A stretch of 64,000 nucleotides of DNA from Sphingomonas kaistensis. Its GTDB lineage: Bacteria > Pseudomonadota > Alphaproteobacteria > Sphingomonadales > Sphingomonadaceae. Below the pieces are notes generated by a model. The model was not told where the DNA came from. It did no database searches and was given only the letters and a program-made list of their open reading frames with translations. Below, piece after piece: positions 27,632-35,839 of the stretch. The stretch covers positions 2,425,001-2,489,000 of the forward strand of contig NZ_JAATJC010000001.1 in the NCBI RefSeq assembly GCF_011927725.1. The letters are read 5' to 3'. Each line of letters starts with the position of its first letter. Within the stretch, counting starts at the first letter, position 1. The translations under genes and the position numbers were made by a program.

Positions 27632-28330
27632 GGAGGGCACCTCGTTGAACCGTTCCTCGAGCCCGAGGCTGCGGCGGGCGGCCGCCGAATGACCGCGCAT
27701 CAGGCTTTCGGCAAAGTCGGCCTGCCCAGCGGCTATGGCGTCGATCATGGCGTGATGCTGATGCTGCGCCGACATCAGGATCGGGAAGATCTCCTCCGCC
27801 GGGATGCGGTTGAAGGCCACCACGTCGGGGGCGACGAAAGGAATGGCATAAACCCGCTGGATCATGTCCTGCAGCAGGCTGTCGCCCGCGCCGTTGACGA
27901 CCAGGTCATGGAATCGCCGGTTCATCGCGGCATAGCGATCCTCATCCTCACGCTCGAGGAAGCCCTTGGTGAAGATGGCGTCGCCGTCGGTCATCGCTTC
28001 GCGCAATTGCTCGACCACCGGTGCGCGATCGTCGCGCAGCGCAAGCTTGCGGGCGGCATAGCCTTCCAGCACGCAGCGCAGCTCGGTCGCGGCGTAGCTT
28101 TCCTCCTTGGTGAAGGCGCGCACCGCAAAGCCGCGCTTGCCGACCGGTTCCAGCAAGCCTTCGCTTGCAAGCACCGGCAACGCGTTGCGGACGGGCGTGC
28201 GCGACACGCCCAGCCGTTCGGCCAGCGCCGCCTCGGCGACCCGCGCGCCCGGTTCCAGCACGCCTTCGACGATCAGCTGCCGGATATGCCGGGCCACGCG
28301 GCCGGCCGCGCCATGCCCTTCCACCATCAT
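27617..28330 (-). CDS. GntR-family regulator with FCD domain
   Basis: Predicted transcription factor of 237 residues. The N-terminal winged helix-turn-helix is typical of GntR (RHIRQLIVEGVLEPGARVAEAALAERLGVSRTPVRNAL, about 12-47). The C-terminal FCD ligand domain carries the metal/ligand residues in AAMNRRFHDLVV and the SAQHQHHAMIDAI helix. It lies between metB and thrA and diverges from the thr leader. One GGGATCCC palindrome lies 68 nt before its ATG and another sits at the thr start region, so it is a candidate regulator of the cluster. Its ligand is unknown. Confidence 0.85.
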   Translation of the reverse strand: MMVEGHGAAGRVARHIRQLIVEGVLEPGARVAEAALAERLGVSRTPVRNALPVLASEGLLEPVGKRGFAVRAFTKEESYAATELRCVLEGYAARKLALRDDRAPVVEQLREAMTDGDAIFTKGFLEREDEDRYAAMNRRFHDLVVNGAGDSLLQDMIQRVYAIPFVAPDVVAFNRIPAEEIFPILMSAQHQHHAMIDAIAAGQADFAESLMRGHSAAARRSLGLEERFNEVPSSGAA

Positions 28331-28397
28331 GTTCGTTTCATTCCCTCGCTCCGATGGGCTTCTTATCGGGGACGCCGCTTGCCGTCCACAGCCACGA

Positions 28398-28405
28398 GGG
28401 ATCCC
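28398..28405. promoter_or_regulatory. GGGATCCC palindrome upstream of gntR
   Basis: Exact GGGATCCC in CGAGGGATCCCGAACG, 68 bp before the gntR ATG and 109 bp from the thr copy. Compatible with autoregulation if GntR binds this sequence. Confidence 0.45.
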
Positions 28406-28476
28406 GAACGCAGGGAATTTCCTGCGCTGCTACAAGACCTTAGGCCCAGTTTTCCTCAAAGTCGCCGCGGCGTGGG

Positions 28477-28505
28477 TTGACAGGATTGTTCTCCACTGAC
28501 AGTTT
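28477..28505 (+). promoter_or_regulatory. Putative thr operon promoter
   Basis: A consensus -35 TTGACA (28477-28482) is followed 17 nt later by a weak -10 (CAGTTT). Transcription would start around 28512, within or next to the GGGATCCC palindrome, leaving about 80 nt before the thr leader peptide. The -35 is clear, the -10 is not. Confidence 0.4.
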
Positions 28506-28506
28506 T

Positions 28507-28514
28507 GGGATCCC
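28507..28514. promoter_or_regulatory. GGGATCCC palindrome at the thr promoter
   Basis: Exact copy in TTTTGGGATCCCATGC, at the expected transcription start of thr. A protein bound here would block initiation. Confidence 0.5.
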
Positions 28515-28592
28515 ATGCAAGGCCACCTTCCCCTCGCTTCCGCTGTTGCGCCGTTCGGCGCCGCGGTGTCGTGCGCGGGCCGTGCCACCATC

Positions 28593-28640
28593 ATGATGAC
28601 CATTATCACCACACTGCACCCGTGGGGCGCGAGCGGCTGA
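28593..28640 (+). CDS. thrL: thr operon leader peptide
   Basis: Fifteen-residue peptide MMTIITTLHPWGASG. Three Thr and two Ile codons lie within five positions (TIITT), the composition expected for attenuation by charged tRNA-Thr and tRNA-Ile. The stop codon is 29 nt before a rho-independent terminator. The frame stays open upstream to an ATG at 28515 (41 residues), but that ATG coincides with the predicted transcription start, so the short form is preferred. No good ribosome site is visible. Confidence 0.7.
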   Translation: MMTIITTLHPWGASG

Positions 28641-28669
28641 CGTTGGTCTGAAAACCAGGTTTCACCCGA

Positions 28670-28699
28670 CCCGCCCTCCGCCCGGAGAGCGGGTTTTTT
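28670..28699 (+). terminator. thr attenuator terminator
   Basis: CCCGC-C-CTCC, loop GCCC, GGAG-A-GCGGG, then TTTTTT. It lies between the thr leader peptide and thrA. An upstream segment (TGGT/ACCA, 28644-28656) can form competing pairing. Classic attenuator arrangement. Confidence 0.8.
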
Positions 28700-28731
28700 A
28701 TTTTCTTTTCCAGCCGAAAGCGATCCCACCC

Positions 28732-30486
28732 ATGGCCCAGCAGCTTCATCTTCAAGCCCAGCATTCGCAGCCAGCCCACGCTCTTTGCGTGCTCAAGTTC
28801 GGCAGTTCGGTGGTCCGTGACGAGCGCGATTATCCGCGGGTGGTGCAAGAGATCTACGCCCATGTCCGCGAAGGCGAAAAGGTCGTCGCGGTGGTTTCGG
28901 CGCTGGCCGGCGATACCGACGCACTGCTGGGCCAGGCCGAGCGGGTCGGCGGCGAGGCCGCGCCCGGCAATCTGGTTGCGCGGCTGGCCCGCGTCGGGGA
29001 ATTGCGCTCGGCGGCGTTACTGGCGCTGGCCTTGGCCAAGGTCGGTGTCCGCGCCGCGACCCTCGACCCGCACGAGATGAAACTCGTGGCGGAAGGTCCT
29101 GCGCTCGATTCCGACCTCGTCGATCTCGATGCCGCCCACGTGCTTGCCGCGCTGGAGCAACAGGACGTGGTGGTAGTTCCCGGCTTCATCGCCGACCATG
29201 AGGAGCATGGGGTGGTAACCCTCGGGCGCGGTGGCACCGACCTCAGCGCGGTCTTCTTCGCCGATCGACTGCAGGCGCACCGGGTCCGGCTGATCAAGGA
29301 TGTCGATGGGGTGTATGAGGCCGATCCGAGCGAAATGCCGGGCGCGCGCCGCTTCGAGCGGCTGAGCTATGCCGAGGCGGAGGTCGCGAGTGACGGGCTG
29401 GTGCAGCCCAAGGCGCTGCGGGTGGCGGCGGACAAGAAAGTGCTGGTCGAAGTCGCCGCGCTCGGCTCGTGCGAGGCGACGGTGATCTGTGATCTCGGCG
29501 CAAAGCCATCGGCGCCGCTGCGCAGCGACGCCGTTCGCCTTTCGCTGCTCGGCTGCGGCGCGGTCGGCGGCGGGGTGAAGCAACTGCTCGAAGCTCAGCC
29601 CGATGTCTTCGAACTCGGACCGGTGCTGGTGCAGCGGCCACGCTCGTCGCGCCCCGGCGAGTATACCCGCGACCTCGAAGAGGCGCTTGCGGGCGAACCG
29701 GAACTGCTGGTCGAACTGATCGGCGGCACCGACTTGGCGGCCGACGCCATGCATCGCGCCCTGTCGCATGGCGCCGAGGTGGTGACCGGCAACAAGGCGG
29801 CGCTTGCCCGTCACTGGGACTCGCTCCACGCTTGCGCAGCGCGGCACGGCGGCGGCCTGCATTTTTCCGCGGCGGTCGGTGGCGGCGCCCCGATCCTCGA
29901 AACCTTGCGCCGTCTCAACGGTGAAGTGGCGGCGGTCGAGGGGGTGATGAACGGCACCTGCAATTTCCTGCTCAGCCGGCTTGCGGAAGGCTGGGACTTC
30001 GACCGCGCGCTTGCGACCGCGCAGGAGCTTGGCTTTGCCGAGGCCGACCCGTCGGGCGACGTCGACGGGCATGATGCCGCCGACAAGCTGTCCATCCTGG
30101 TTCGCGAGGCATTCGGCGTCGCGCTTGCGCCCAGCCTCATCCCCAAGCAGTCGCTGCGCGACCTGGCCCTCGGCGCCGCTGCCGAAGCGCATCGCCGCGG
30201 CGAGGTGCTGAAGCAGGTCGGCCGCTGTTGGCTCGAACCCGACGGCTCGGCCGCCGCCTCGGTCGAGCTGGTGGCACTGCCTGCCGACCATGCGCTGGCG
30301 AACGTCCACAATGAAGAAAATCGCTTTCTTGTCACCGATGCCGGCGGCAAGCTGCATCAGGTGCATGGAAAGGGTGCAGGACGATGGCCGACGGCAACGG
30401 CTGTGATGGCCGACGTTCACGACGCCCGGCGCGCGATCCTGCGCAAGGAACCGGCGGTGAGCGGACCGCTGAAGCTGAGCGCCTGA
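28732..30486 (+). CDS. thrA: Aspartokinase - homoserine dehydrogenase fusion lacking ACT domains
   Basis: Catalyses the first and third steps of the aspartate pathway. Residues about 18-255 form the aspartokinase catalytic domain (LKFGSSVV, VVAVVSALAGDTD, LGRGGTDLSAVF, KDVDGVYEADPSEMPGARR, AEAEVASDGLVQPKAL). The homoserine dehydrogenase begins at about 263 (LSLLGCGAVGGGV) with TGNKAALA, GVMNGTCNFLLSRL and GFAEADPSGDVDGHDAADKL. At 584 residues it is about 230 shorter than E. coli ThrA. The ACT interface region between the two enzymes is missing, so threonine feedback may be absent. First gene of thrABC; TGATG junction with thrB. Confidence 0.9.
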   Translation: MAQQLHLQAQHSQPAHALCVLKFGSSVVRDERDYPRVVQEIYAHVREGEKVVAVVSALAGDTDALLGQAERVGGEAAPGNLVARLARVGELRSAALLALALAKVGVRAATLDPHEMKLVAEGPALDSDLVDLDAAHVLAALEQQDVVVVPGFIADHEEHGVVTLGRGGTDLSAVFFADRLQAHRVRLIKDVDGVYEADPSEMPGARRFERLSYAEAEVASDGLVQPKALRVAADKKVLVEVAALGSCEATVICDLGAKPSAPLRSDAVRLSLLGCGAVGGGVKQLLEAQPDVFELGPVLVQRPRSSRPGEYTRDLEEALAGEPELLVELIGGTDLAADAMHRALSHGAEVVTGNKAALARHWDSLHACAARHGGGLHFSAAVGGGAPILETLRRLNGEVAAVEGVMNGTCNFLLSRLAEGWDFDRALATAQELGFAEADPSGDVDGHDAADKLSILVREAFGVALAPSLIPKQSLRDLALGAAAEAHRRGEVLKQVGRCWLEPDGSAAASVELVALPADHALANVHNEENRFLVTDAGGKLHQVHGKGAGRWPTATAVMADVHDARRAILRKEPAVSGPLKLSA

Positions 30487-31448
30487 TGCCTCCCATGCCC
30501 CTGTCCGCGACGGCGAGCGCACCGGCGAGCATCGGCAATGTCGGCGTCGGCTTCGATATCCTCGGCCTTGCCTTCCCCGCTGCGCATGACGTCGTCACTG
30601 CCACCCGCCAGGAGGCACGGGGCGTGCGTCTGGCGCAGGTGTCGGGACTGCTCACTCACCTGCCGGCCGAGCCTCACCGCAACACCGCGCTGGCCGCGGC
30701 GCAGGCGGTGCTGCAGGCCGCCGGCTCGCCGTTCGGCGTTTCGCTGGCCATCGACAAGGGCGTTCCGCTGTCGGCCGGGATGGGCGGATCCGCCGCCTCC
30801 GCCGTGGCCGCCGCCGCCGCCGCCAACGCTTTGCTCGACCGGCCCTTCACCACCGATGAGCTGCTGCCATTTGCGATCGAAGGCGAGCGCGCGTCGTCCG
30901 ACCCGCCGCCATGGGACAATGTGATCGCCAGCCTGTTCGGCGGACTGGTCCTCGCCGCTTCGGAACAGCCGCCGCTGATCCGCCGCCTGCCGGTGCCGGA
31001 CGGACTGGTAGCGATCCTCTTCCACCCTTCCGCCAGAATCGAGACGCGCGAAGCCCGCGCATTGCTCGGCGCGACCGTTCCGCTGCGCGTGGCGGTAGAG
31101 CACAGCCGCCGCGTCGCCGCTTTCGTCGCCGGCTGCGCGACCGGCGACCTGGCGCTGGTGAAGGCCGGCCTCGAGGATCTGCTGGTCGAACCGCAACGGG
31201 TCCATCTCCTCCCCTGCCTCCCAGCCGTACAGCGCGCCGCCGTCGAGGCCGGAGCGCTCGGCTGTTCCTTTTCCGGCTCGGGACCGTCGGTGTTCGCGCT
31301 TTCCGAACAACGGCTTGCGGGCCGGGTCGAGCAGGCGATGGGTGCTGCCTTCGCCGAAGCCGCCATGCCCGTCACCCGGTACCGCGCCCCGCTCGGCGGC
31401 CACGGCGTGAAGGTCGTGGCGCAGGACAGCGGCCGCGTCGCGGCATGA
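30486..31448 (+). CDS. thrB: Homoserine kinase ThrB
   Basis: GHMP-family kinase that phosphorylates homoserine. The 320-residue product has the GHMP elements ASAPASIGNVGVGFDILGLAF, the ATP loop PLSAGMGGSAASAVAAAAAAN, and the C-terminal FSGSGPSVFAL. The ATG at 30486 shares an A with the thrA stop (TGATG), and its own stop overlaps thrC (ATGA). Confidence 0.93.
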   Translation: MPPMPLSATASAPASIGNVGVGFDILGLAFPAAHDVVTATRQEARGVRLAQVSGLLTHLPAEPHRNTALAAAQAVLQAAGSPFGVSLAIDKGVPLSAGMGGSAASAVAAAAAANALLDRPFTTDELLPFAIEGERASSDPPPWDNVIASLFGGLVLAASEQPPLIRRLPVPDGLVAILFHPSARIETREARALLGATVPLRVAVEHSRRVAAFVAGCATGDLALVKAGLEDLLVEPQRVHLLPCLPAVQRAAVEAGALGCSFSGSGPSVFALSEQRLAGRVEQAMGAAFAEAAMPVTRYRAPLGGHGVKVVAQDSGRVAA

Positions 31449-32746
31449 TGTTCGTCAGTACCCGTGGCGGCACCCCGCCAGTCACCCTGTCGCAAGCGCT
31501 CCGGCTTGGCGCGGCTCCCGGCGGCGGGCTGTTCATGCCCTCGGAAATTCCGCGGCATGAGTCGACGCGCTTTGCCGCGGGCCGGCCGCTTGCGCAGTTC
31601 GCTGCCGACTGGCTCCGTCCCTTCTTCGACGGCGACCCGCTTGCCGCTGATCTCGATGCGATCTGCGCCGAAGCCTTTACCTTTCCGGTGCCGCTGGTGG
31701 CGGCGCTGGGCGGCGATTCCTCGCTACGGGCGCTCGAGCTGTTTCACGGGCCAACCGGCGCGTTCAAAGATTTCGGCGCCCGCTTCCTGCTGGCCTGCTT
31801 CGACCGCCTGGCCGGCGACGAACCGCTGACGGTGCTTGCGGCGACGTCCGGCGATACCGGCGGCGCGGTCGGCTGCGCCGCGGAGGGCCGGCGTTCGGCA
31901 CGGGCCGTGATCCTCTACCCCAAGGACCGTGTCTCACCCTTCCAGGAGCGGCAGCTGACCTGCTGGGGCGATAACGTCGCTGCGGTCGAGGTCGATGGGG
32001 ACTTCGACGCCTGCCAGGCGATGGTGAAAGCGGCCTTCGCCGACCCGCGGCTCAGCGCGTCGCATCGGCTGACCTCCGCCAACAGCATCAACCTCGGACG
32101 ACTGCTCCCGCAAGTGGCTTACTGCGCACACGCTGCCTTCGAAGCCGCTGCACTCAACACTGGGAATCGCCCCGGTTTCATCATTCCCAGCGGAAACCTC
32201 GGCCATGGCTTCGCCCTGCTGCTTGCGCGAGCGATGGGGGCACCGGTCGGCCCCGTCGTCCTCGCCACCAATGCCAACCGCACTTTGCTCGATTGGTGCC
32301 AGACTGGCCGCTATCAGCCGCGGCCCTCGGTGGCGACGCTGGCCAATGCCATGGATGTCGGCAACCCGAGCAATTTCGAGCGGGTCGCGGCGCTTGGCGA
32401 CGGCGCGGCGGAGGTGGCGGTGGAGCTGGCCCATGACGAAGCCATCCGCCACCGCATCGCCGCGGACTATCGCGACAGCGGCTATGTCTGGTGTCCCCAT
32501 TCAGCGATCGCGGCGGAGGCGTGGCGGCGACTTGCCGGGCCCGCCCGCGACGAACGTTTGTGGGTCGCCGCAGCCACCGCGCATCCGTTCAAGTTCGCCG
32601 AGATCGTCGAGCCGCTGATCGGCCGGGCGCTTGAACCATCCTCCGCCCTTGCCGCGATCGCCGGGCGCCCCACCGCCAGGCAGCGGATCGCCCCGCATCT
32701 TGCCGACCTTGCCGCACTGCTCGAGCAGCAACGGGTCGCCGCCTAG
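31445..32746 (+). CDS. thrC: Threonine synthase ThrC
   Basis: PLP enzyme that converts O-phosphohomoserine to threonine. The 433-residue protein starts [22 protein letters not shown] and has the PLP lysine in [25 protein letters not shown], the [13 protein letters not shown] segment and IPSGNLGHG. It is translationally coupled to thrB. The stop overlaps the convergent ilvD gene by 4 nt, so no terminator separates the two. Confidence 0.94.
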   Translation: MMFVSTRGGTPPVTLSQALRLGAAPGGGLFMPSEIPRHESTRFAAGRPLAQFAADWLRPFFDGDPLAADLDAICAEAFTFPVPLVAALGGDSSLRALELFHGPTGAFKDFGARFLLACFDRLAGDEPLTVLAATSGDTGGAVGCAAEGRRSARAVILYPKDRVSPFQERQLTCWGDNVAAVEVDGDFDACQAMVKAAFADPRLSASHRLTSANSINLGRLLPQVAYCAHAAFEAAALNTGNRPGFIIPSGNLGHGFALLLARAMGAPVGPVVLATNANRTLLDWCQTGRYQPRPSVATLANAMDVGNPSNFERVAALGDGAAEVAVELAHDEAIRHRIAADYRDSGYVWCPHSAIAAEAWRRLAGPARDERLWVAAATAHPFKFAEIVEPLIGRALEPSSALAAIAGRPTARQRIAPHLADLAALLEQQRVAA

Positions 32747-34416
32747 CCCGGCAGCGTCACCGCACCCTGGGACGCCGAACTGACCGACGCGGCATATTTG
32801 GCAAAGGCTCCGGTGGCCTCGGGCGATACCGGCCAGTCACGCGCCGGACGCGCGGCCAGGTCGGCGTCGGTTTCGACAACGCGCCGCTCGACATCGATCA
32901 GGATCGTGTCGCCGTCGTTCAGCAACGCGATCGGTCCGCCCCGCGCCGCTTCGGGCGAGACATGGCCGACCATGAAACCGTAGGTCGCGCCCGAAAAGCG
33001 CCCGTCGGTGATCAGCGCGACATGATCGCCCAGCCCGCGCCCCTGGATCGCGGCGGTCACGCCCAGCATCTCGCGCATGCCGGGCCCGCCCGCCGGGCCT
33101 TCGCCGCGGATCACCACCACGTCGCCAGCCTGGATGACGCCAGCCGTGACGGCGGCGAATGCCGCTTCCTCCCCATCGAAGACGCGGGCAGGTCCCTCGA
33201 AGCGCAGCTTGCCGTGCCCGGCGAGCTTCACCACGCAGCCCGCGGGCGCGATATTGCCGTAGCAGATGCCGAAGCCGCCGCGCGCCTTGATCGGCTGGGC
33301 GGCAGTGACGATCACTTCTTGGCCCGGCGTCTCCGGGGCGTCGGCGAAGCATGCGAACAGGCTTTGCCCGGTCACGGTCGGGGCATCCTCGATCAGGCCG
33401 GCCTCCATCAGGCGGCGTCCGAGCAAAGCGGTGCCACCCGCGGCCGACATGTCCGGCGCCATGAAGCGCCCGCCGGGCTTGAGGTCGGCGATCACCGGGG
33501 TCGCGCGGGACACTTCGTCGAACAGGTCGATGTCGAAGTCGGACGCCGGGATGCCGGCCTCGCGCGCGATCGCCAGAAGGTGAAGGATAAGGTTGGTCGA
33601 ACCAGCGGTGGCGGTCCCGGCCACCGCGGCGTTGCGCAGCGCGGTGGCGGTGATCATCTGGCGCGCGTTGCGCCCGGCACGAAGCGCCTCGACGGTGAGC
33701 CGGCCGGCCTCTCGGGCGGCTTCGGCCTTTTCCTTGAGCACCGCCGGAATATCGTTGAGGCCGATCGGCGACAGGCCGAGGAAGCTCATCGCCAGCGCCA
33801 TGGTGTTGGCGGTGAATTGCCCGCCGCACGCACCGGCACCCGGACAGGCGGCAGCTTCGACCGCGTGCAATTCGGCGTCGTCGATCCCGCCCGCGCTATG
33901 CTGGCCGACGGCTTCGAACACGTCCTGGATGGTGATCGCCTTGCCCGCATGGCGCCCGGGCAGGATCGACCCGCCGTAGAGGATCACGCTTGGAAGATCG
34001 AGCCGGGCGGCGGCCATCGCCGCTGCCGGAATGGTCTTGTCGCAGCCGACGATGAACAGCACTGCGTCCATCGAATGGCCGCGCACCACCAGTTCGGCGC
34101 TGTCGGTGATCACTTCGCGGCTCATCAGCGAGGCGCGCATTCCTCGAGTGCCCATCGCGATCCCGTCGGTGACGACGATAGTGTTGAATTCGACCGGGGT
34201 CGCGCCCGCCGCCTTGATGCCCTCCGCCGCGTGGGCGGCAAGGTCGCGCAGGTGCATGTTGCAGGGGGTGACGTTGGAATAGCTGTGGACGATCGCGATC
34301 ATCGGCTTGGCCAGCGCCGACGCATCGAACCCTGCCGCATGAAGCATCGCCCGCGCCGGAGCCCGCGACGGCCCGTCGATCATCTCACGCGAGGGAAGCC
34401 TGCCATCCTGCGTCAT
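32743..34416 (-). CDS. ilvD: Dihydroxy-acid dehydratase IlvD
   Basis: Iron-sulfur dehydratase of isoleucine and valine synthesis. The 557-residue product has Fe-S cysteines in [18 protein letters not shown] and [13 protein letters not shown], with [24 protein letters not shown] near the end. The ATG at 34416 ([15 protein letters not shown]) is chosen because it matches the family N-terminus and has GGGAG upstream; the frame is open 36 codons further. Transcribed divergently from ilvC-leuD across a 376-bp control region. Confidence 0.94.
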   Translation of the reverse strand: MTQDGRLPSREMIDGPSRAPARAMLHAAGFDASALAKPMIAIVHSYSNVTPCNMHLRDLAAHAAEGIKAAGATPVEFNTIVVTDGIAMGTRGMRASLMSREVITDSAELVVRGHSMDAVLFIVGCDKTIPAAAMAAARLDLPSVILYGGSILPGRHAGKAITIQDVFEAVGQHSAGGIDDAELHAVEAAACPGAGACGGQFTANTMALAMSFLGLSPIGLNDIPAVLKEKAEAAREAGRLTVEALRAGRNARQMITATALRNAAVAGTATAGSTNLILHLLAIAREAGIPASDFDIDLFDEVSRATPVIADLKPGGRFMAPDMSAAGGTALLGRRLMEAGLIEDAPTVTGQSLFACFADAPETPGQEVIVTAAQPIKARGGFGICYGNIAPAGCVVKLAGHGKLRFEGPARVFDGEEAAFAAVTAGVIQAGDVVVIRGEGPAGGPGMREMLGVTAAIQGRGLGDHVALITDGRFSGATYGFMVGHVSPEAARGGPIALLNDGDTILIDVERRVVETDADLAARPARDWPVSPEATGAFAKYAASVSSASQGAVTLPG

Positions 34417-34557
34417 TTTCGAAACCCACTCCCTTTTTCGCTCACTCACCGACCCGTTGAAGCACGGCCACGGTCTGCAGGAAAGTGTCAAAAGGGATAC
34501 GATTGCAGCGATTAGGACTTGCATGACGGCATATCCGCCAGCATACCCGCGTCATTC

Positions 34558-34565
34558 GGGATCCC
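34558..34565. promoter_or_regulatory. GGGATCCC palindrome between ilvD and the ilv-leu leader
   Basis: Exact copy in ATTCGGGATCCCGTA, 142 bp before ilvD and 66 bp before the ilv leader peptide. It could control both divergent units. Confidence 0.5.
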
Positions 34566-34630
34566 GTATTGGGCCTGAACCGGGGATTGGAACGCAACTG
34601 GTGCTGACGCTGACTGCCGCTTCGAATATT

Positions 34631-34708
34631 ATGATTCTCGCGACAGTCGACGTGCGCCTTCCCCTCATGGCGCTCGTACTTATCGAGCGACATGGAGGAG
34701 CGACCTGA
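34631..34708 (+). CDS. ilvL: ilv-leu operon leader peptide
   Basis: Twenty-five residues beginning MILATVDVRLPLMALVLIER, with eleven Ile, Leu or Val codons in the first 18 positions. The stop lies 32 nt before a strong terminator, the layout of branched-chain attenuators. A GTG at 34601 in the same frame would add ten residues, again Leu/Val-rich, and has a weak purine-rich site before it, so the exact start is open. Confidence 0.75.
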   Translation: MILATVDVRLPLMALVLIERHGGAT

Positions 34709-34740
34709 AGCCCAGTCCCAACGGACACAGGAATTCACGG

Positions 34741-34769
34741 CCCCCGCTCCTCACCAGAGCGGGGGTTTT
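34741..34769 (+). terminator. ilv-leu attenuator terminator
   Basis: A perfect 9-bp stem CCCCCGCTC / GAGCGGGGG with a 7-nt loop is followed by TTTTCTTT. It lies between the leader peptide and ilvC and is a textbook rho-independent terminator. Confidence 0.85.
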
Positions 34770-34792
34770 CTTTGCGCGAGAAGGAAGACCCG

Positions 34793-35836
34793 ATGGAACG
34801 CATTTACACCGACGACGACGCCCGCCACGATGCCCTGCGCGATGCGACGGTTGCAGTCATCGGCTATGGCAGCCAGGGGCGAAGCCACGCCCGCAACATC
34901 CGCGACAGCGGATATCACGTCATCGTCGGCGCACGGGCCGGCGGTGGCGCGGAGCGCCGAGCGCGCGACGACGGCTTCGCCACCTTCTCACCGGCAGAGG
35001 CGGCGAGACAGGCGCAACTCGTCTGCCTGCTGACGCCCGACATGAGCCACCGCAAGGTCTATGCTGACGACATCGCGCCTAACCTCCAGGCCGGCGGCGC
35101 GCTGCTGGTCGCGCACGGTTTCTCGGTCATCTACGGCGAAGTGCAGCCGCGGCCCGATATCGACGTCATCCTCGTCGCGCCCAAGGGCCCCGGCGACCTC
35201 GTCCGCCGTGAATATGAGATCGGCCGCGGCGTACCCTGCCTGTTCGCGGTCGAGCAGGACGCCAGCGGCAGCGCCCGTGCCCGCGCCCTGTCCTATGCCC
35301 GCGGCATCGGCGGCACCCGGGCCGGAGCGATCGAGACCAGCTTCCGCGAGGAAACGGAGACCGACCTGTTCGGCGAGCAGGCGGTCCTGTGCGGCGGCGC
35401 GACCGAACTTGTCGCCGCCGGTTTCAAGACTCTCGTCGACGCCGGATACAAGCCAGAAGTCGCTTATTTCGAATGCCTTCACGAGCTGAAGCTGATCGTC
35501 GACCTGATGTACGAGGGCGGCTTCGCCAAGATGCTGCACTTCGTGTCCGAGACCGCAAAATATGGCGACTTCGTCTCCGGCCCGCGGGTCATCAACGATG
35601 AAACCCGCGCCCGCATGGGCGAAGTTCTCGCCGACATCCAGAGCGGCGCCTTCGCCCGCCAGTGGATCGCCGAAAGCGCGGCCGGCAAGCCCGAATATCA
35701 ACGAATGTGGGAAGCCGATCTCGACCAGCCGATCGAGCAGGTCGGCGCCAGCCTGCGCAAGCACATGGCGTGGCTTCAGCAGCCCGCCCCCGAGGCGCCC
35801 GCGGCGGCGGCGCAACCCCAATCCAAGGCGGCCTGA
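34793..35836 (+). CDS. ilvC: Ketol-acid reductoisomerase IlvC
   Basis: Class I NADPH-dependent enzyme of branched-chain synthesis, 347 residues. The Rossmann loop is [20 protein letters not shown] (usually GYGSQGHAHA), followed by [27 protein letters not shown] and the metal ligands in [17 protein letters not shown]. The ATG at 34793 ([10 protein letters not shown]) is preferred because GAAGGAAG precedes it; ATG 34772 lies against the terminator tract. First structural gene of the ilv-leu operon. Confidence 0.93.
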   Translation: MERIYTDDDARHDALRDATVAVIGYGSQGRSHARNIRDSGYHVIVGARAGGGAERRARDDGFATFSPAEAARQAQLVCLLTPDMSHRKVYADDIAPNLQAGGALLVAHGFSVIYGEVQPRPDIDVILVAPKGPGDLVRREYEIGRGVPCLFAVEQDASGSARARALSYARGIGGTRAGAIETSFREETETDLFGEQAVLCGGATELVAAGFKTLVDAGYKPEVAYFECLHELKLIVDLMYEGGFAKMLHFVSETAKYGDFVSGPRVINDETRARMGEVLADIQSGAFARQWIAESAAGKPEYQRMWEADLDQPIEQVGASLRKHMAWLQQPAPEAPAAAAQPQSKAA

Positions 35837-35839
35837 ACC

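Noticed and set aside
28515..28640. A 41-residue form of the thr leader peptide starting at ATG 28515
   Set aside because: In frame with the short leader, but this ATG coincides with the predicted transcription start and has no ribosome site; the attenuation-relevant codons are all in the short form.
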